Of a stretch of DNA of 64,000 nucleotides, positions 9,601 through 19,495 are shown piece by piece. Source of the stretch: Pseudoalteromonas undina (GTDB lineage Bacteria; Pseudomonadota; Gammaproteobacteria; Enterobacterales; Alteromonadaceae); contig NZ_AHCF03000004.1 of NCBI RefSeq assembly GCF_000238275.3, forward strand, positions 62,001-126,000. The letters are read 5' to 3'. The notes beneath the pieces are model-generated. The model was given only the letters and a program-made list of their open reading frames with translations, was not told where the DNA came from and did not search any database. A program made the position numbers and the translations under genes. Position 1 is the first letter of the stretch, and every line of letters begins with the position of its first letter.

Positions 9601-10342
9601 TTATGTGTTCAGTTTGTTTTTTAAGTTCATCAAGAGTGTGCTTCTTCTCACTTAGCTCTTCATCAGACAATAACGCATAACTGGCTAAGCTAGCTGTTAG
9701 TAATTCAAACTTATCTTTAACTGCTTTATTTCGCTCAAATATACGTTGACCAATTCGGCTAAATTTATCGGTGCCGGTAAGGCACTCTAAAAGTTGTGCG
9801 CGTTCATCGCCAGTTGCTTTTAAAAATGCGGCAAACTCATGTTGTGCTAGTAGCACTGCACGGGAGAATTGCTCAAAAGTGAGGCCTATTTTATTTTCAA
9901 TGGCTTTTATAGTGGTACTTTTGTCGGCGATTAAGGTTTCATCAGGTAAGCTATGCAAAGTATGCTCGGCTACTTTTAGTTTGCCGGTTACTTTTTTATG
10001 CGTGCGTTGAATGCTGTAGCGTGCTCTATAAAGTTGCTGATCTTGCCCGCTAAAGTCTACTTCAGCATAGCCTTCCCATTTTCCACGGCGCAATAAATTA
10101 CGGGCATCGTTAAGCTTTATGTTATCGCCGTTAAAATCAATTAGGTTGCCTTTATCGCCTTTCAAACGAGCAGTTTTCGTATAAAGCGCTAAACAAATTG
10201 CATCAAGTACGGTGCTTTTTCCCGCGCCAGTGTCACCTGTAATAGCAAATAAACCTGCGTCTTTGAGTGGTGAAGCTAAAAAGTCGATTTCGGCATCAGC
10301 AATGGAGGCTAAGTTATGAATACGTACGGCGGTTATTTTCAT
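6692..10342 (-). CDS. sbcC: Exonuclease SbcCD ATPase subunit SbcC
   Basis: A 1216-residue SMC/Rad50-like protein. The N-terminal Walker A is GDTGAGKST (~residues 36-44). Two long glutamine-rich coiled-coil arms flank the zinc hook CAVC near residue 600. The C-terminal ABC signature LSGGES (~1120) is followed by a Walker B with SLFVDEGFG. With SbcD it forms a complex that opens hairpins and cleaves palindromic or blocked DNA ends. Its start overlaps the sbcD stop as ATGA (10339-10342). The length is typical, and the Q/H-rich arms are normal low-complexity coiled coil. Confidence 0.95.
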   Translation of the reverse strand: MKITAVRIHNLASIADAEIDFLASPLKDAGLFAITGDTGAGKSTVLDAICLALYTKTARLKGDKGNLIDFNGDNIKLNDARNLLRRGKWEGYAEVDFSGQDQQLYRARYSIQRTHKKVTGKLKVAEHTLHSLPDETLIADKSTTIKAIENKIGLTFEQFSRAVLLAQHEFAAFLKATGDERAQLLECLTGTDKFSRIGQRIFERNKAVKDKFELLTASLASYALLSDEELSEKKHTLDELKKQTEHIKTTLASTELGVNWYKQAHSLEQALIAAQQNEQQASDALNAVKAQTEQAKQAQSALEIKDNRQRFKSLTVQNSQLNSQIKELNALDHAALINEQASKVKKQQSELATAKQQQQTAEPVITKARELDSQLAIFTQSITSLTQQKAKEQQQLNELQQQLQQNNLSVEQATTQSTHHQQWLQENNQLKPLATDWNYFSHSFKQFFNTTTQLKTLEQQKQTITLQLSTLATKLNEQNKQLEHAEHALSTEQQNLNKLTQQQEQFNIEQCDNQLKNIDYLKEQRARYKQFNQELKYTVQQQSATAEKLTQSEQTNVTLREQLSRKEQALKHAEQSLNQARLRASEHVEHLRAQLLPNEACAVCGATEHPFANNQSQPFNNLITDFENTYTGAKQQHLDAQTQLHQHQTQHAVLVAEHKQQSQAIADAQAKMLDIKNTMQAAKTDLNDLSVEQLDDTHKQLSEQKAQYFAAQKQQSQLQETVNQLQNTVKKEQTAQQQLNTQHVELNNQLTMLNNKHQELLSQRETLISELNSHFENSQFWQTLQTGALTLSELGEQVEQYQHQQLQLEQTQKQLDSANLQLQQLTPLMTKAEQQISTLNDDLTQAQQQHNNTQQQRLALFDNQTISADDYQAQLNRQVEQCQSELNQSQQAHDSAVKQRDEHAITLKNLEQRFADNSQELITLETRYSAWFEEFSALYADISHQQIEMLLAISNDDIKEQLKHSEQLSQALVDAHAALKQQQNTNEQHQQNNKPAHSEAQLIEQQTQLTVQQTQLHNNLLTINTAIEQHNQNAKALEGKQAELSKLKQQVEQWHLLNKVLGDATGKTMRNLAQTQTLKILLHYANSHLKTLNKRYELTAIADSLDIAIIDRDMADEQRSVNTLSGGESFLVSLALALGLASLSSNKVQINSLFVDEGFGTLDSETLSIAMDALDSLQAQGRKVGVISHVSEMSERVATQIHVAKKPGGYSTINVI

Positions 10343-11586
10343 ATTAGCTGCTCCTGTTCAAGCTCATCAATAACGTTGGTTAATAGTGCTTTTAATTCAC
10401 TGGGTACGGTTTCTCCGGCCATATCTTTGTCGTTATTAAAGGCCTGTTCGAGCAAATTAATTGGATTGAGCATTTCCACAAAGCTTAAATCCTCAAATAC
10501 CGTTTCTGAAGAATTACTCACTTGCTGATCGCGTACCCGTTCTATACCGCAAAAGTTAACTTGTTTGCCCTTTAGTGCTTGCTCAATTTGCTCACGAAAA
10601 GTGGTGTCAATATCACTGGATTTTAGCTTTACTCGTAAGTACGGGGCTATTTCATACTGTTGTGTATCGAGCGCTTTTATTTGCTCACATAGCTTGGCTA
10701 AAGGGACGCACTCTCCTTCTGGTAGAACAATAACTTCCGCGAGTCGAGGAATGTAAAGGGGGTTTACAGTAGTGCTTAGCGGTTGGTCTTTTTGTACGTT
10801 AAACTCAACCACGTTAACTTGATGGGTATATTTCCTTTCTGAAAACGACATTGGAATAGGTGTGCCGCTATAGCGAATGTACTCATTTTTAGCCACTAAC
10901 TGTGCTTTGTGTAAATGCCCTAGCGCTACGTAATTGGCATGCTTACCAAATACTGACGCTGAAATGGCTTCTTCACCGCCAATGACTAAGTTACGCTCAG
11001 AATCACCAGAAATATTTCCACCTTTGGCATGTAAGTGACCCATAACAATTAAAGGTGTACTTTCATTGGTAAGCGTTAACGCATGTTCAAATGCTAGTTG
11101 GTAAGCTTTAGCAACGCCTTGTGCGTAACTAGGGCCATCCTCGCTCTGGCTAAACGTACTTATATCGCTGGTTCGTAAAAACGGCATAGCGATTACTACA
11201 GCGTGTTTGTCGTTATTATTAATTGTTATTACCACGTCATTTGGATTGGCGGGATCAAACCGGCCTACAACATGGGTATCAAACTGGGCTAATAAGGGCT
11301 GAGCAGCCAAAATACGATTAGCAGAGTCATGATTGCCGGCAATTATGACCACGTGTAATTGTGGGCACTGTGCTTTGGCATTTTTTATAAATTGATAGAG
11401 TTGGTTTTCGGCGCTAGCACTGGGGGTGGCAGTATGATAAATATCGCCCGCAACAAGCAATAAATCGATTTGTTGGCTAACGAGAGTGGTTAATAACCAA
11501 GAGAAAAAAGCATGATGTTCATGACGGCGATCATGTTCATAAAATTGCTGACCTAAGTGCCAGTCTGAAGTGTGAAGAACTTTCAT
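10339..11586 (-). CDS. sbcD: Exonuclease SbcCD nuclease subunit SbcD
   Basis: 415 residues, a Mre11-type metallophosphoesterase. The metal-binding motifs are in order: DWHLGQ (residues ~8-13), GDIYH, GNHDS, and GHLHAKGG with a later GHLHKAQ. The C-terminal capping domain contacts SbcC. It performs the Mn-dependent nuclease step on DNA ends and hairpins. It is the first gene of the sbcD-sbcC pair with a four-base overlap. In a genome rich in palindromic repeats the complex would be expected to limit long inverted repeats; this last point is inference. Confidence 0.95.
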   Translation of the reverse strand: MKVLHTSDWHLGQQFYEHDRRHEHHAFFSWLLTTLVSQQIDLLLVAGDIYHTATPSASAENQLYQFIKNAKAQCPQLHVVIIAGNHDSANRILAAQPLLAQFDTHVVGRFDPANPNDVVITINNNDKHAVVIAMPFLRTSDISTFSQSEDGPSYAQGVAKAYQLAFEHALTLTNESTPLIVMGHLHAKGGNISGDSERNLVIGGEEAISASVFGKHANYVALGHLHKAQLVAKNEYIRYSGTPIPMSFSERKYTHQVNVVEFNVQKDQPLSTTVNPLYIPRLAEVIVLPEGECVPLAKLCEQIKALDTQQYEIAPYLRVKLKSSDIDTTFREQIEQALKGKQVNFCGIERVRDQQVSNSSETVFEDLSFVEMLNPINLLEQAFNNDKDMAGETVPSELKALLTNVIDELEQEQLI

Positions 11587-11652
11587 TTTGCGCTCTTAAA
11601 AAACCATAAGAGCGCCAATATACCCAAGGCAATTAAAGATGCAAGTATCGCT

Positions 11653-11889
11653 TTAGGTTAAAGTATACCAAGCAATAAAAATAACTGGCAAAGCAGCAAG
11701 GGCTATTGTTAAAGGCCACTTTAATGCCTTCGCTTTTTTGGCCTGTAATACTGCTAGTGCGTTTGTTTCATTACAAGCAGCCACTTTATCAATATACAGG
11801 TAGCCTGAGTTAATATACTGCTTACAATTTTGCACGTCTGCTGGTATTGCAATTAGTTTTTGCTGCTTTTTTAGGACATAAAAATCCAT
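11653..11889 (-). CDS. Small membrane-anchored protein of unknown function
   Basis: A 78-residue protein with a soluble N-terminal part containing two Cys (~22 and ~39) and one C-terminal membrane helix (WPLTIALAALPVIFIAWYTL), arranged like a tail-anchored protein. GGTGAG precedes the ATG. It lies 66 bases upstream of sbcD on the same strand. I do not recognise a family. Confidence 0.6.
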   Translation of the reverse strand: MDFYVLKKQQKLIAIPADVQNCKQYINSGYLYIDKVAACNETNALAVLQAKKAKALKWPLTIALAALPVIFIAWYTLT

Positions 11890-12293
11890 AAACTCACCAC
11901 ACTTAATACGACTAGTTAGAACAAAAAATATTTGAGAGAAACACTAAAAAAGTACCCTCAAATTAAAAAAGTGGGCGATTCTAATTACAAACCATAGTAA
12001 AGATCAACCTAAAACTGCGTTTTTTAGTATTTTTAATGAAAATAGCTGTGTTTTTTCATTTTATCTCTACTTTTAGTGATACTCAGCCTATTTTGTAAAC
12101 CCCCTTTACAGCTTAGTTTTTTATGTAAATTGCTAAACAATTTAGTTAAATGTTGTTGTGTAAAACCGTGTTTTTTATATTCATATAAAAGTGTGGAATA
12201 TCACCCTATAAAAGCAGGGTTTTATCGCTATTTTATTGAAGCTTAGCTGTAAATTTGTCACAGTAGCGTCACTAAAATCGATCAGGATTAACA
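11890..12293. other. AT-rich divergent spacer with one palindromic repeat
   Basis: A 404-base intergenic region between the divergent small membrane gene and the M1 peptidase gene. It holds copy 2 of the TGTAAA-C5-TTTACA repeat (12094-12110) and otherwise AT-rich sequence that probably contains both promoters. No RNA gene or ORF was seen. Confidence 0.6.
12094..12110. repeat. TGTAAA-C5-TTTACA palindromic repeat, copy 2
   Basis: The 17-base unit is identical to that at 2603. It lies about 180 bases upstream of the M1 peptidase start and is followed by GCTTAG and a T-run. Confidence 0.8.
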
Positions 12294-14726
12294 ATGAAGA
12301 AAAATTTATTTACATTGAGTGCGTTTGTATTGCCTTTGGCAATGGCGAGCTCTGTGATGGCCTCATCTGTTGAACAGACTAAAGGCAGCTATGTTGATAA
12401 GTTTCGTCAACTAGATGAAGCCTTGCCTACCCCTAATGTTTACCGCAGTGCCGCAGGTGCACCGGCAGAAAATTACTGGCAACAACGGGTTGATTACGAT
12501 ATTGATGTAAAGCTTGATGAGCAAAAGCGTCGTTTAACGGGGAGTCAAACAATTGAATATAAAAATAACTCACCGCATACGCTTAAATATTTATGGCTAC
12601 AGCTTGATCAAAACATTTTTAAAAATGACTCGATTGCAGAAACCACGCAAACTTTTAAAAGTACCCTACAAAACGAACCTGATGCCAAGCCTGCTAAATT
12701 AAGCTTAGGTGATTTACGTCGTCAGCAGTTTATGAACGACAACGAGCTGGGTTACACCATTAGCAATGTTAAAGATGAAGATGGTAAAGCGCTGCGTGTA
12801 ACGGTTGTTGATACTCTAATGCGTATAGATTTAAACACGCCACTAAAGCCCGGTAAAGATGTTGAGTTTAGTATGGACTTCGCGTTTAACTTGGTTGAGG
12901 AAGATGCGGTAGGTGCACGTGCAGGTTATGAACACTTTGAAGAAGACGGTAACGATATTTTCTTAGTAGCACAGTGGTTCCCTCGTTTAGCTGCGTATAC
13001 TGATTACGAAGCATGGACTAACAAGCCATTTTTAGGCAGCGGTGAATTCACCTTAGAATTTGGCGACTACGACGTTGAAATTACGGTTCCTGCAGATCAT
13101 ATTGTATCGGCAACCGGTAAGCTTGATAACCCAAGCTCTGTTTTAACTAGTACTCAGCGCAAGCGTTTAAAAAAAGCTGAAACAGCAAAACGTCCTGTAT
13201 TTGTAGTTACTGAAGAAGAAGCGCTCGAAAACGAAAAAGCCGGTACAGACAAAACAAAAACGTGGCATTTTAAAGCTGAAAATGTTCGTGATTTTGCATG
13301 GGCGTCGTCACGTAAGTTTATGTGGGATGCTAAAGGTTACCAACAAGGGGGAAATGAGCAACCACTGGTTATGGCGATGTCGTTTTTCCCTAAAGAAGGT
13401 GGCGATTTATGGAAGAAATATTCAACTGAATCTGTGGTACATACCATGGAAGTATATTCAAAATACTCATTTGATTACCCGTACCCAACTGCACAGTCAG
13501 TCAATGGTCCTGTAGGGGGTATGGAATACCCAATGATCACTTTTAATGGTCCACGTACAGATTTACAAGACGATGGCACGCGTACTTATTCTCAAGCAGA
13601 AAAGCGCTTTTTAATCGGGGTTGTTATCCACGAGGTGGGGCATATTTATTTCCCTATGATTGTAAACTCAGATGAGCGTCAGTGGACCTGGATGGATGAA
13701 GGTTTAAATAGCTTTTTAGATGGTGTTGCTGGGCGTGAATGGGATCCAACCATTCCTTGGGGTGTTGAGCCACGTGACATTGTGGCGTACATGAAGTCTG
13801 AAACCCAAGTGCCAATTATGACGCAATCAGACAGTGTGCTTCGTTTAGGGCCTAATGCCTATACTAAACCAGCCGCAGCATTAAATATTTTACGTGAAGT
13901 TATTTTAGGTCGTGAATTATTTGATTTTGCGTTTAAAGAATATGCTCAGCGCTGGAAATATAAGCGCCCTACTCCAGCTGATTTTTTCCGTACTATGGAA
14001 GAAGCGTCAGGCGTTGATTTAGATTGGTTCTGGCGTGGTTGGTTTTACACCACAGACCATGTTGATATCTCGCTTGATAAAGTATATCAATTACGGTTAG
14101 ACACCAAAAACCCTGATATCGACTTTAAACGTTTACGTGACATTGAAGCGAATAAGCCAAGCTCATTATTTGTTGAGCGTAATCGTGCTGAAGGTAAAAA
14201 AACCTGGGTTGAGAAAAATCCAGATGTAACCGATTTTTATGACGAAAACGATCGCTTTACGGTTACTAATAAAGAGCGTAATTCGTACAACAAATTTTTA
14301 AAAGGCTTAAAACCGTGGGAGCGTAAAACACTCGATCGCGCATTAGAAGAAGACAAAAACTACTATGTTATGGAGTTTTCAAATCTAGGCGGCCTAGTGA
14401 TGCCGATTCTTTTAGAGTTAACTTATGAAGATGGCACTAAAGAAGAGCGTTACATTCCTGCAGAAATTTGGCGTCGTAACCACAAAAACGTACAAAAACT
14501 GATTATTACCGACAAAAACAAACCGCTCACCTCAGTAACGGTTGATCCAGGTTGGGAAACAGCAGATGTGAATGTAGAAAATAATCACTACCCACGTCGT
14601 ATTATTCCTTCGCGTATTGAAGTCTACAAACGTGAAAAGAGTAAAGCAAAAGTAAGCCGCGATATCATGCAGGATATTAAAACTGAGCTGAAAAAAGACG
14701 AAAAAAATAACGAAGAGGACCAATAA
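12294..14726 (+). CDS. Exported M1-family metallopeptidase
   Basis: 810 residues with an N-terminal signal peptide (cleavage probably after MASS at ~24). The gluzincin zinc motif HEVGH (H446, H450) has its third ligand Glu in WTWMDEGLNSF about 19 residues on, and the upstream exopeptidase-like motif is GGMEYP, the M1 GxMEN equivalent with Tyr-Pro instead of Asn. It likely trims peptides in the periplasm or envelope. The C-terminal ~200 residues are charged. AGGATT precedes the start. The next gene begins two bases after the stop. Confidence 0.88.
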   Translation: MKKNLFTLSAFVLPLAMASSVMASSVEQTKGSYVDKFRQLDEALPTPNVYRSAAGAPAENYWQQRVDYDIDVKLDEQKRRLTGSQTIEYKNNSPHTLKYLWLQLDQNIFKNDSIAETTQTFKSTLQNEPDAKPAKLSLGDLRRQQFMNDNELGYTISNVKDEDGKALRVTVVDTLMRIDLNTPLKPGKDVEFSMDFAFNLVEEDAVGARAGYEHFEEDGNDIFLVAQWFPRLAAYTDYEAWTNKPFLGSGEFTLEFGDYDVEITVPADHIVSATGKLDNPSSVLTSTQRKRLKKAETAKRPVFVVTEEEALENEKAGTDKTKTWHFKAENVRDFAWASSRKFMWDAKGYQQGGNEQPLVMAMSFFPKEGGDLWKKYSTESVVHTMEVYSKYSFDYPYPTAQSVNGPVGGMEYPMITFNGPRTDLQDDGTRTYSQAEKRFLIGVVIHEVGHIYFPMIVNSDERQWTWMDEGLNSFLDGVAGREWDPTIPWGVEPRDIVAYMKSETQVPIMTQSDSVLRLGPNAYTKPAAALNILREVILGRELFDFAFKEYAQRWKYKRPTPADFFRTMEEASGVDLDWFWRGWFYTTDHVDISLDKVYQLRLDTKNPDIDFKRLRDIEANKPSSLFVERNRAEGKKTWVEKNPDVTDFYDENDRFTVTNKERNSYNKFLKGLKPWERKTLDRALEEDKNYYVMEFSNLGGLVMPILLELTYEDGTKEERYIPAEIWRRNHKNVQKLIITDKNKPLTSVTVDPGWETADVNVENNHYPRRIIPSRIEVYKREKSKAKVSRDIMQDIKTELKKDEKNNEEDQ

Positions 14727-14728
14727 TA

Positions 14729-15223
14729 ATGCGATTTTTGCTTATTATTGTTTGCTTTTTAATTGCTGCGCCGAGTATGGCGCATCAATTAAAATCATCC
14801 GTTACCACGGTGTTATTTAATCAACGAACTCACAATATTGAATTAATGCATCGCTTTTACTTACATGACACAGAGCATGCTGTTGGCAGTTTATTTCAAG
14901 GCAAAGTGGATATCATCAATAACAAGCGTGACCAAAAACGCTTTGCTAAATATGTTGAATCTCATGTTGCTTTGCAAACCTTAACGGGTGAGCCGCTCAC
15001 ACTTAATTATGTGGGTGCACAAGTTGATGGTAAGTTCTTTTGGGTTTACCAAGAAGCGACGATCCCCGATGAGATTGAAGGTGTTAAGATGAGTAATGGC
15101 GCATTGCGCGATTTATGGCCTGCGCAAGTCAATATGGTAAATGTTGAAGGGCGAGGAAAAGTAAAAACGTTAAACTTTAGTCAAGACGATACGTGGCTTG
15201 AAGCACGATTTGAAACTAACTAA
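14729..15223 (+). CDS. Exported small protein, DUF6702-like
   Basis: 164 residues with a clear signal peptide (cleavage probably after PSMA, residue ~18) and a periplasmic beta-rich body. It is the immediate downstream partner of the M1 peptidase (two-base gap, GAGG site inside the peptidase's end). The pattern HQLKSSVTTVLFN ... IELMHRFYLHDTEH fits DUF6702. Function is unknown, but co-translation suggests an accessory role for the peptidase. Confidence 0.65.
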   Translation: MRFLLIIVCFLIAAPSMAHQLKSSVTTVLFNQRTHNIELMHRFYLHDTEHAVGSLFQGKVDIINNKRDQKRFAKYVESHVALQTLTGEPLTLNYVGAQVDGKFFWVYQEATIPDEIEGVKMSNGALRDLWPAQVNMVNVEGRGKVKTLNFSQDDTWLEARFETN

Positions 15224-15229
15224 CCCACT

Positions 15230-15258
15230 GTGCACCTTTATAAGGTGCGCACTTTTTT
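15230..15258 (+). terminator. Terminator after the M1 peptidase operon
   Basis: Stem GTGCACCTT/AAGGTGCGCAC (15230-15238, 15242-15252) with a 2-base bulge, followed by six T's. Confidence 0.75.
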
Positions 15259-15460
15259 GCTGTATAAATTAGCTGATCGCATTAATTTACTTCATCGTAA
15301 AATCGATATAACAGTTGTTATTCAAACCCAAACTATTGTGTTATCAAATGAGCTATACTAAGAGGGCAATGGACTGAACTCTTTGTAATTGTCTATTGAT
15401 ATACTTTTTATATAAAGCAAATCCAGCAAAATGAGCTAATAACTTAGCGCAAGGAATGAA

Positions 15461-16078
15461 ATGAAAACGCAAATTGAGGCAATCAAAGGTGTTATTTTTG
15501 ATTTAGACGGAACCTTAGTATCATCAGAATTAAATTTTTCATTGATTAAAGCCCAAGTAGGTTGCCCTGCAGAACTAGACCTACTCGAATATATAGAGCA
15601 ATTGCCCTCACCCTACATGCGTGAAGAAGCGATGAATATAGTGCATCAGCATGAGCTACTTGATGCGCAAACGGCGACCCTTTTACCCGGCGTTGTTGAA
15701 GCTGTTAACGCTCTGCGAGCAAAGAATATTCCTATGGCTATTGTGACTCGTAATTTTGATAAAGCGGCCACACTAAAGTTGCAACACAACCCATTGCCAA
15801 TAGAAACGGTACTCACTCGAACTGAAGCGCCAGCCAAACCCGATCCGAGTGCTTTATTAATGATTGCAAGGCAGTGGTCCATGCCCGTTGATAACGTTAT
15901 TTACGTTGGTGATTATTTATATGATATACAAGCGGCCCATAATGCAAAAATGCGAGCCTGTTTATATGCTCCCGATGTAACCCCCGCGTATGCCGAGCAA
16001 GCCGACTTTGTGATTCATGCTTTTGATGAATTAGTGTCGTTAGTTGAAAGTTACGCTAAAAAAGTGGAGTTATGTTAA
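15461..16078 (+). CDS. HAD-superfamily hydrolase, subfamily IA
   Basis: 205 residues. Motif I is IFDLDGTLV with the catalytic Asp pair (residues ~13-15), motif II is AIVTRN, the motif III lysine lies in EAPAKPDPSAL, and motif IV is VYVGDYLYD. The helical cap between motifs I and II is typical of phosphoglycolate phosphatase or beta-phosphoglucomutase relatives. The substrate is not predictable. AAGGAA precedes the ATG. It stands alone between a terminator and the yeeN-like gene. Confidence 0.85.
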   Translation: MKTQIEAIKGVIFDLDGTLVSSELNFSLIKAQVGCPAELDLLEYIEQLPSPYMREEAMNIVHQHELLDAQTATLLPGVVEAVNALRAKNIPMAIVTRNFDKAATLKLQHNPLPIETVLTRTEAPAKPDPSALLMIARQWSMPVDNVIYVGDYLYDIQAAHNAKMRACLYAPDVTPAYAEQADFVIHAFDELVSLVESYAKKVELC

Positions 16079-16232
16079 ATTGCACTGTATTTCATTTCGC
16101 TAATAGCATAACGGGTATTATTTAAATTAATACCCCGCTGCTTTTGCACAGCATAACATGTTGAACCACTAGCCCAATACGCTTTGAATTGGTAAAATAT
16201 CAAAAACAGAACGTATTCAATAGAGGCACAAG

Positions 16233-16958
16233 ATGGGCAGAGCATTTGAAGTCCGCAAAAGTTCGATGGCTAAAACCGCCAACGCAAAAACTAAAGTAAA
16301 TTCAAAGTACGGTAAAGAAATTTACGTTGCAGCCAAAAGTGGTGAACCCGACCCCGATGTAAATCAAACATTGCGCCGCTTAATTGAAAAAGCCAAAAAA
16401 GACCAAGTTCCTGCGCACGTAATCGAAAAAGCAATTGAAAAAGCAGCCGGCGGGGCAGGGGAAGATTACTCAACTGCACGGTACGAAGGCTACGGCCCGG
16501 GTAATTGCATGGTGATTGTTGACTGTTTAACCGATAACCCTAATCGTACTATTAAAGACGTGCGCTTACCGTTTACTAAAACAGATTCAAAAATCGGCAC
16601 ACCTGGGTGTGTAGCACATATGTTTGATCACCTTGCTGTTTTGGGGTTTGCAGGTGACGACGATGAAGTCGTGTTAGAAGCGCTGATGATGGCTGACGTT
16701 GATGTGACTGATGTAGAAGCCGAAGATGGCAAGGTGTCGGTATTTGCACCGCATACTGAGTACTTTAAAGCTAAAACGGCATTAGAAGAAGCATTTGAAG
16801 GCATTAACTTTGAAGTTGATGAAATTACCTTCGTTCCACAAGTACATGTTGAAATTACAGATGAAGAAGTGATTGCCAACTTTGATAAATTTATCAATAT
16901 GCTTGAAGATTGCGATGACGTACAAAATGTTTATCACAACGCGACTATTAAAAATTAA
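16233..16958 (+). CDS. yeeN: YebC/PmpR family protein, YeeN type
   Basis: 241 residues. The opening [20 protein letters not shown] and the block [17 protein letters not shown] match the YeeN branch of the YebC family, with the conserved [12 protein letters not shown] helix. The family has been described both as transcription regulators and, more recently, as ribosome-associated factors that relieve stalling at proline stretches. Which applies here cannot be told. GAGGCA precedes the start, and a strong bidirectional terminator follows. Confidence 0.85.
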   Translation: MGRAFEVRKSSMAKTANAKTKVNSKYGKEIYVAAKSGEPDPDVNQTLRRLIEKAKKDQVPAHVIEKAIEKAAGGAGEDYSTARYEGYGPGNCMVIVDCLTDNPNRTIKDVRLPFTKTDSKIGTPGCVAHMFDHLAVLGFAGDDDEVVLEALMMADVDVTDVEAEDGKVSVFAPHTEYFKAKTALEEAFEGINFEVDEITFVPQVHVEITDEEVIANFDKFINMLEDCDDVQNVYHNATIKN

Positions 16959-17008
16959 TTCGTAGTTTTAACTAGGCGAATTTTAGCTATTTTGCCGCTT
17001 AATAAAAC

Positions 17009-17046
17009 AAAAAGCGCGTTTTGTGTAGGCAAAACGCGCTTTTTTA
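17009..17046. terminator. Bidirectional terminator between yeeN and glcB
   Basis: A perfect 15-bp stem (17009-17023 with 17030-17044) with a 6-base loop, flanked by A's on the left and T's on the right. It therefore works for both convergent genes. Confidence 0.9.
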
Positions 17047-17064
17047 GTGTTAAATAAATGTCAG

Positions 17065-19257
17065 CTATTCAGCTAGGTTATGGTGCTGTGCTTTATATTT
17101 TAAGCGGTAGCTATGCAGTAGCGGCTCAGTATAACCGCTAGGTTGGCTAACGCCTTCAAATACTAGTGCCAAAGCCGCTTGGTAGGCAATGCTATTAGCC
17201 AGTGTTTGCTCATTAGTTGCCATGGGAATGTAAAGGCTGTCATGTTCATTTTGGCCATCAACAACCTTAGCCATTTTTGCCATCACTTTTTGTACTTGCT
17301 CATTACTGCACACGCCATGATGCAGCCAGTTGGCAATATGCTGGCTTGAGATACGTAGAGTAGCTCTATCTTCCATTAAGCCAATATGGTTAATGTCAGG
17401 CACTTTAGAACAGCCTATTCCTTGATCAATCCAACGTACAACGTAACCTAAAATACCTTGCGCGTTATTTTCAAGCTCACTTTGAATATCTTCTTTTGAC
17501 AGCGTTTCTGGGTTTGCCATTAGCGGGGGTGTTAATAAGCTTTCTAGGCTTGCTATTTGGCGCGTGGCAATGCTTTGCTGCAGGCTAAATACATCCACAT
17601 CATGGTAATGCATTGCGTGTAATGTGGCGGCGGTAGGGGAGGGCACCCAAGCCGTATTAGCACCTGATTGAGGATGCGCTATTTTTTGCTCCATCATCAT
17701 CGCCATTTTATCGGGCATTGCCCACATACCTTTACCAATTTGCGCTTTATGGCTTAAGCCACAAACTAGGCCAATATCAACGTTACGATCTTCATAAGCG
17801 CTGATCCAAGGCTGTGCTTTAATAGCCGCTTTAGGCAGTACTACACCCGCTTGCATAGAGGTATGAATTTCATCACCGGTGCGGTCTAAAAAGCCGGTGT
17901 TAATAAATACAACACGCTCTTTAGCAGCATGAATACAGGCTTTTAAGTTAGCAGATGTACGACGCTCTTCGTCCATAATACCCATTTTTAGGGTGTTTTT
18001 AGGCAAGCTCAGCGCCTCTTCAACCATGCCAAATAAAGTGTTAGCAAATGCTACTTCATCAGGGCCGTGCATTTTTGGTTTTACAATATTAATACTTTGC
18101 GCGGTTGAGTTCTGAATGGCATTTTTAGTGTTTAAATCGTGCAGTGCGGCTGTTGCGGTGAACATGGCATCCATAATTCCTTCAAACACATCATTACCAC
18201 TTACATCGGTAATAGCAGGGTTTGTCATTAAATGCCCAACGTTACGCACAAACATCATACTGCGCCCTTTTAGGGTCAGTTTTTGGCCATCAAGACCTGT
18301 GTATTGACGATCGGCTTGTAACGTACGGTCGACCATTTTGTCGCCTTTTCTAAACGTTTCAACCAAGTTGCCCTGCATTAGGCCCAACCAGTTTTTGTAC
18401 ACTTGCACTTTATCTTCGGCATCAACTGCGGCAACTGAGTCTTCACAGTCCATAATGGTGGTCAGCGCTGCTTCAAGTACCACATCTTTTAGCCCAGCTT
18501 TATCTGCTTGGCCAATAGGGTGATGGTGGTCTATTTGCAGCTCAACATGTAATCCATTGTTTTTAAGTAAAATAACACTTGGGTTTTGTGCCTCACCTTG
18601 ATAGCCAACGAGTTGTTCAGGGTTTTTAAGTGTAGTGTGCGAGCTGTCGCGTAATGTAATTGCAAGTGCGCCATCCACGATTGAATAATTAGTACTTTCG
18701 ATGTGCGAGCCATTTTCAAGGGGTAGCGCCTTATCTAAAAATTGTCTGGCGTAGGCCATTACTTTAAAGCCGCGCACTGGGTTGTATTGAGTCCCTTTCT
18801 CTGCACCATCTTCCTCACTGAGTACGTCTGTACCGTATAGTGCATCGTATAGTGAACCCCAGCGTGCATTGGCAGCATTTAAAGCAAAGCGGGCATTACT
18901 AACTGGAACTACTAACTGTGGCCCTGCAGTCAACGCTATTTCTGGTTCTACATTTTGGGTTTCAATATTAAAGTTTTCAGGTTCATCAACTAAATAACCA
19001 ATGTCTTTTAAAAAGTCTTGGTACTGGGCTTGATCAACGTTTTTATTAGCAACATGGTAGTCATCAATCTGTTTTTGTAATTGTTCACGTTTAGCGAGCA
19101 GTGACTTGTTCAGCGGAGTAAGTGTTTGCACTATGTGGGCAAAGCTTTTCCAAAACTGGTGTTCGTCTAGATTAGTACCTGGTAATAGTTGTTTTTTAAC
19201 AAATTCAGCTAGTTGCTTATCAACGCTGAGTCCAGAGTGGGTGAGAGTATGGCTCAT
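17065..19257 (-). CDS. glcB: Malate synthase G
   Basis: 730 residues, close to the usual ~720 of the monomeric G isoform. It contains the blocks [20 protein letters not shown] (with acidic Mg ligands) and GLNxxxKxxx-type segments [12 protein letters not shown] and [13 protein letters not shown]. It condenses glyoxylate and acetyl-CoA to malate, the second step of the glyoxylate shunt. The start is set at 19257 because AAGGAT lies just upstream; the 17 extra residues possible from 19308 are not family-like. It is divergent from aceA across a 238-base spacer, consistent with co-regulation on acetate or fatty acids. Confidence 0.94.
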   Translation of the reverse strand: MSHTLTHSGLSVDKQLAEFVKKQLLPGTNLDEHQFWKSFAHIVQTLTPLNKSLLAKREQLQKQIDDYHVANKNVDQAQYQDFLKDIGYLVDEPENFNIETQNVEPEIALTAGPQLVVPVSNARFALNAANARWGSLYDALYGTDVLSEEDGAEKGTQYNPVRGFKVMAYARQFLDKALPLENGSHIESTNYSIVDGALAITLRDSSHTTLKNPEQLVGYQGEAQNPSVILLKNNGLHVELQIDHHHPIGQADKAGLKDVVLEAALTTIMDCEDSVAAVDAEDKVQVYKNWLGLMQGNLVETFRKGDKMVDRTLQADRQYTGLDGQKLTLKGRSMMFVRNVGHLMTNPAITDVSGNDVFEGIMDAMFTATAALHDLNTKNAIQNSTAQSINIVKPKMHGPDEVAFANTLFGMVEEALSLPKNTLKMGIMDEERRTSANLKACIHAAKERVVFINTGFLDRTGDEIHTSMQAGVVLPKAAIKAQPWISAYEDRNVDIGLVCGLSHKAQIGKGMWAMPDKMAMMMEQKIAHPQSGANTAWVPSPTAATLHAMHYHDVDVFSLQQSIATRQIASLESLLTPPLMANPETLSKEDIQSELENNAQGILGYVVRWIDQGIGCSKVPDINHIGLMEDRATLRISSQHIANWLHHGVCSNEQVQKVMAKMAKVVDGQNEHDSLYIPMATNEQTLANSIAYQAALALVFEGVSQPSGYTEPLLHSYRLKYKAQHHNLAE

Positions 19258-19495
19258 AATTAAAATCCTTAAACGGTCCGACAGAGTGCATTTTTTATAT
19301 GCGTACACTTACCATATCGCAAAAAAGTTACTTTGAATGCTTTTTAGTCATTCACTATATGTATAGCCGTAATAACAACTATAAATTTACTAAATCTAAA
19401 AAGTAAGCCTAATGTTTAATTAAGCGCTACAGAGCTAACGCAATGTAGTCACTCTCTCAACAATAAATATTAATACCCGTTCGAAGGACTTTATT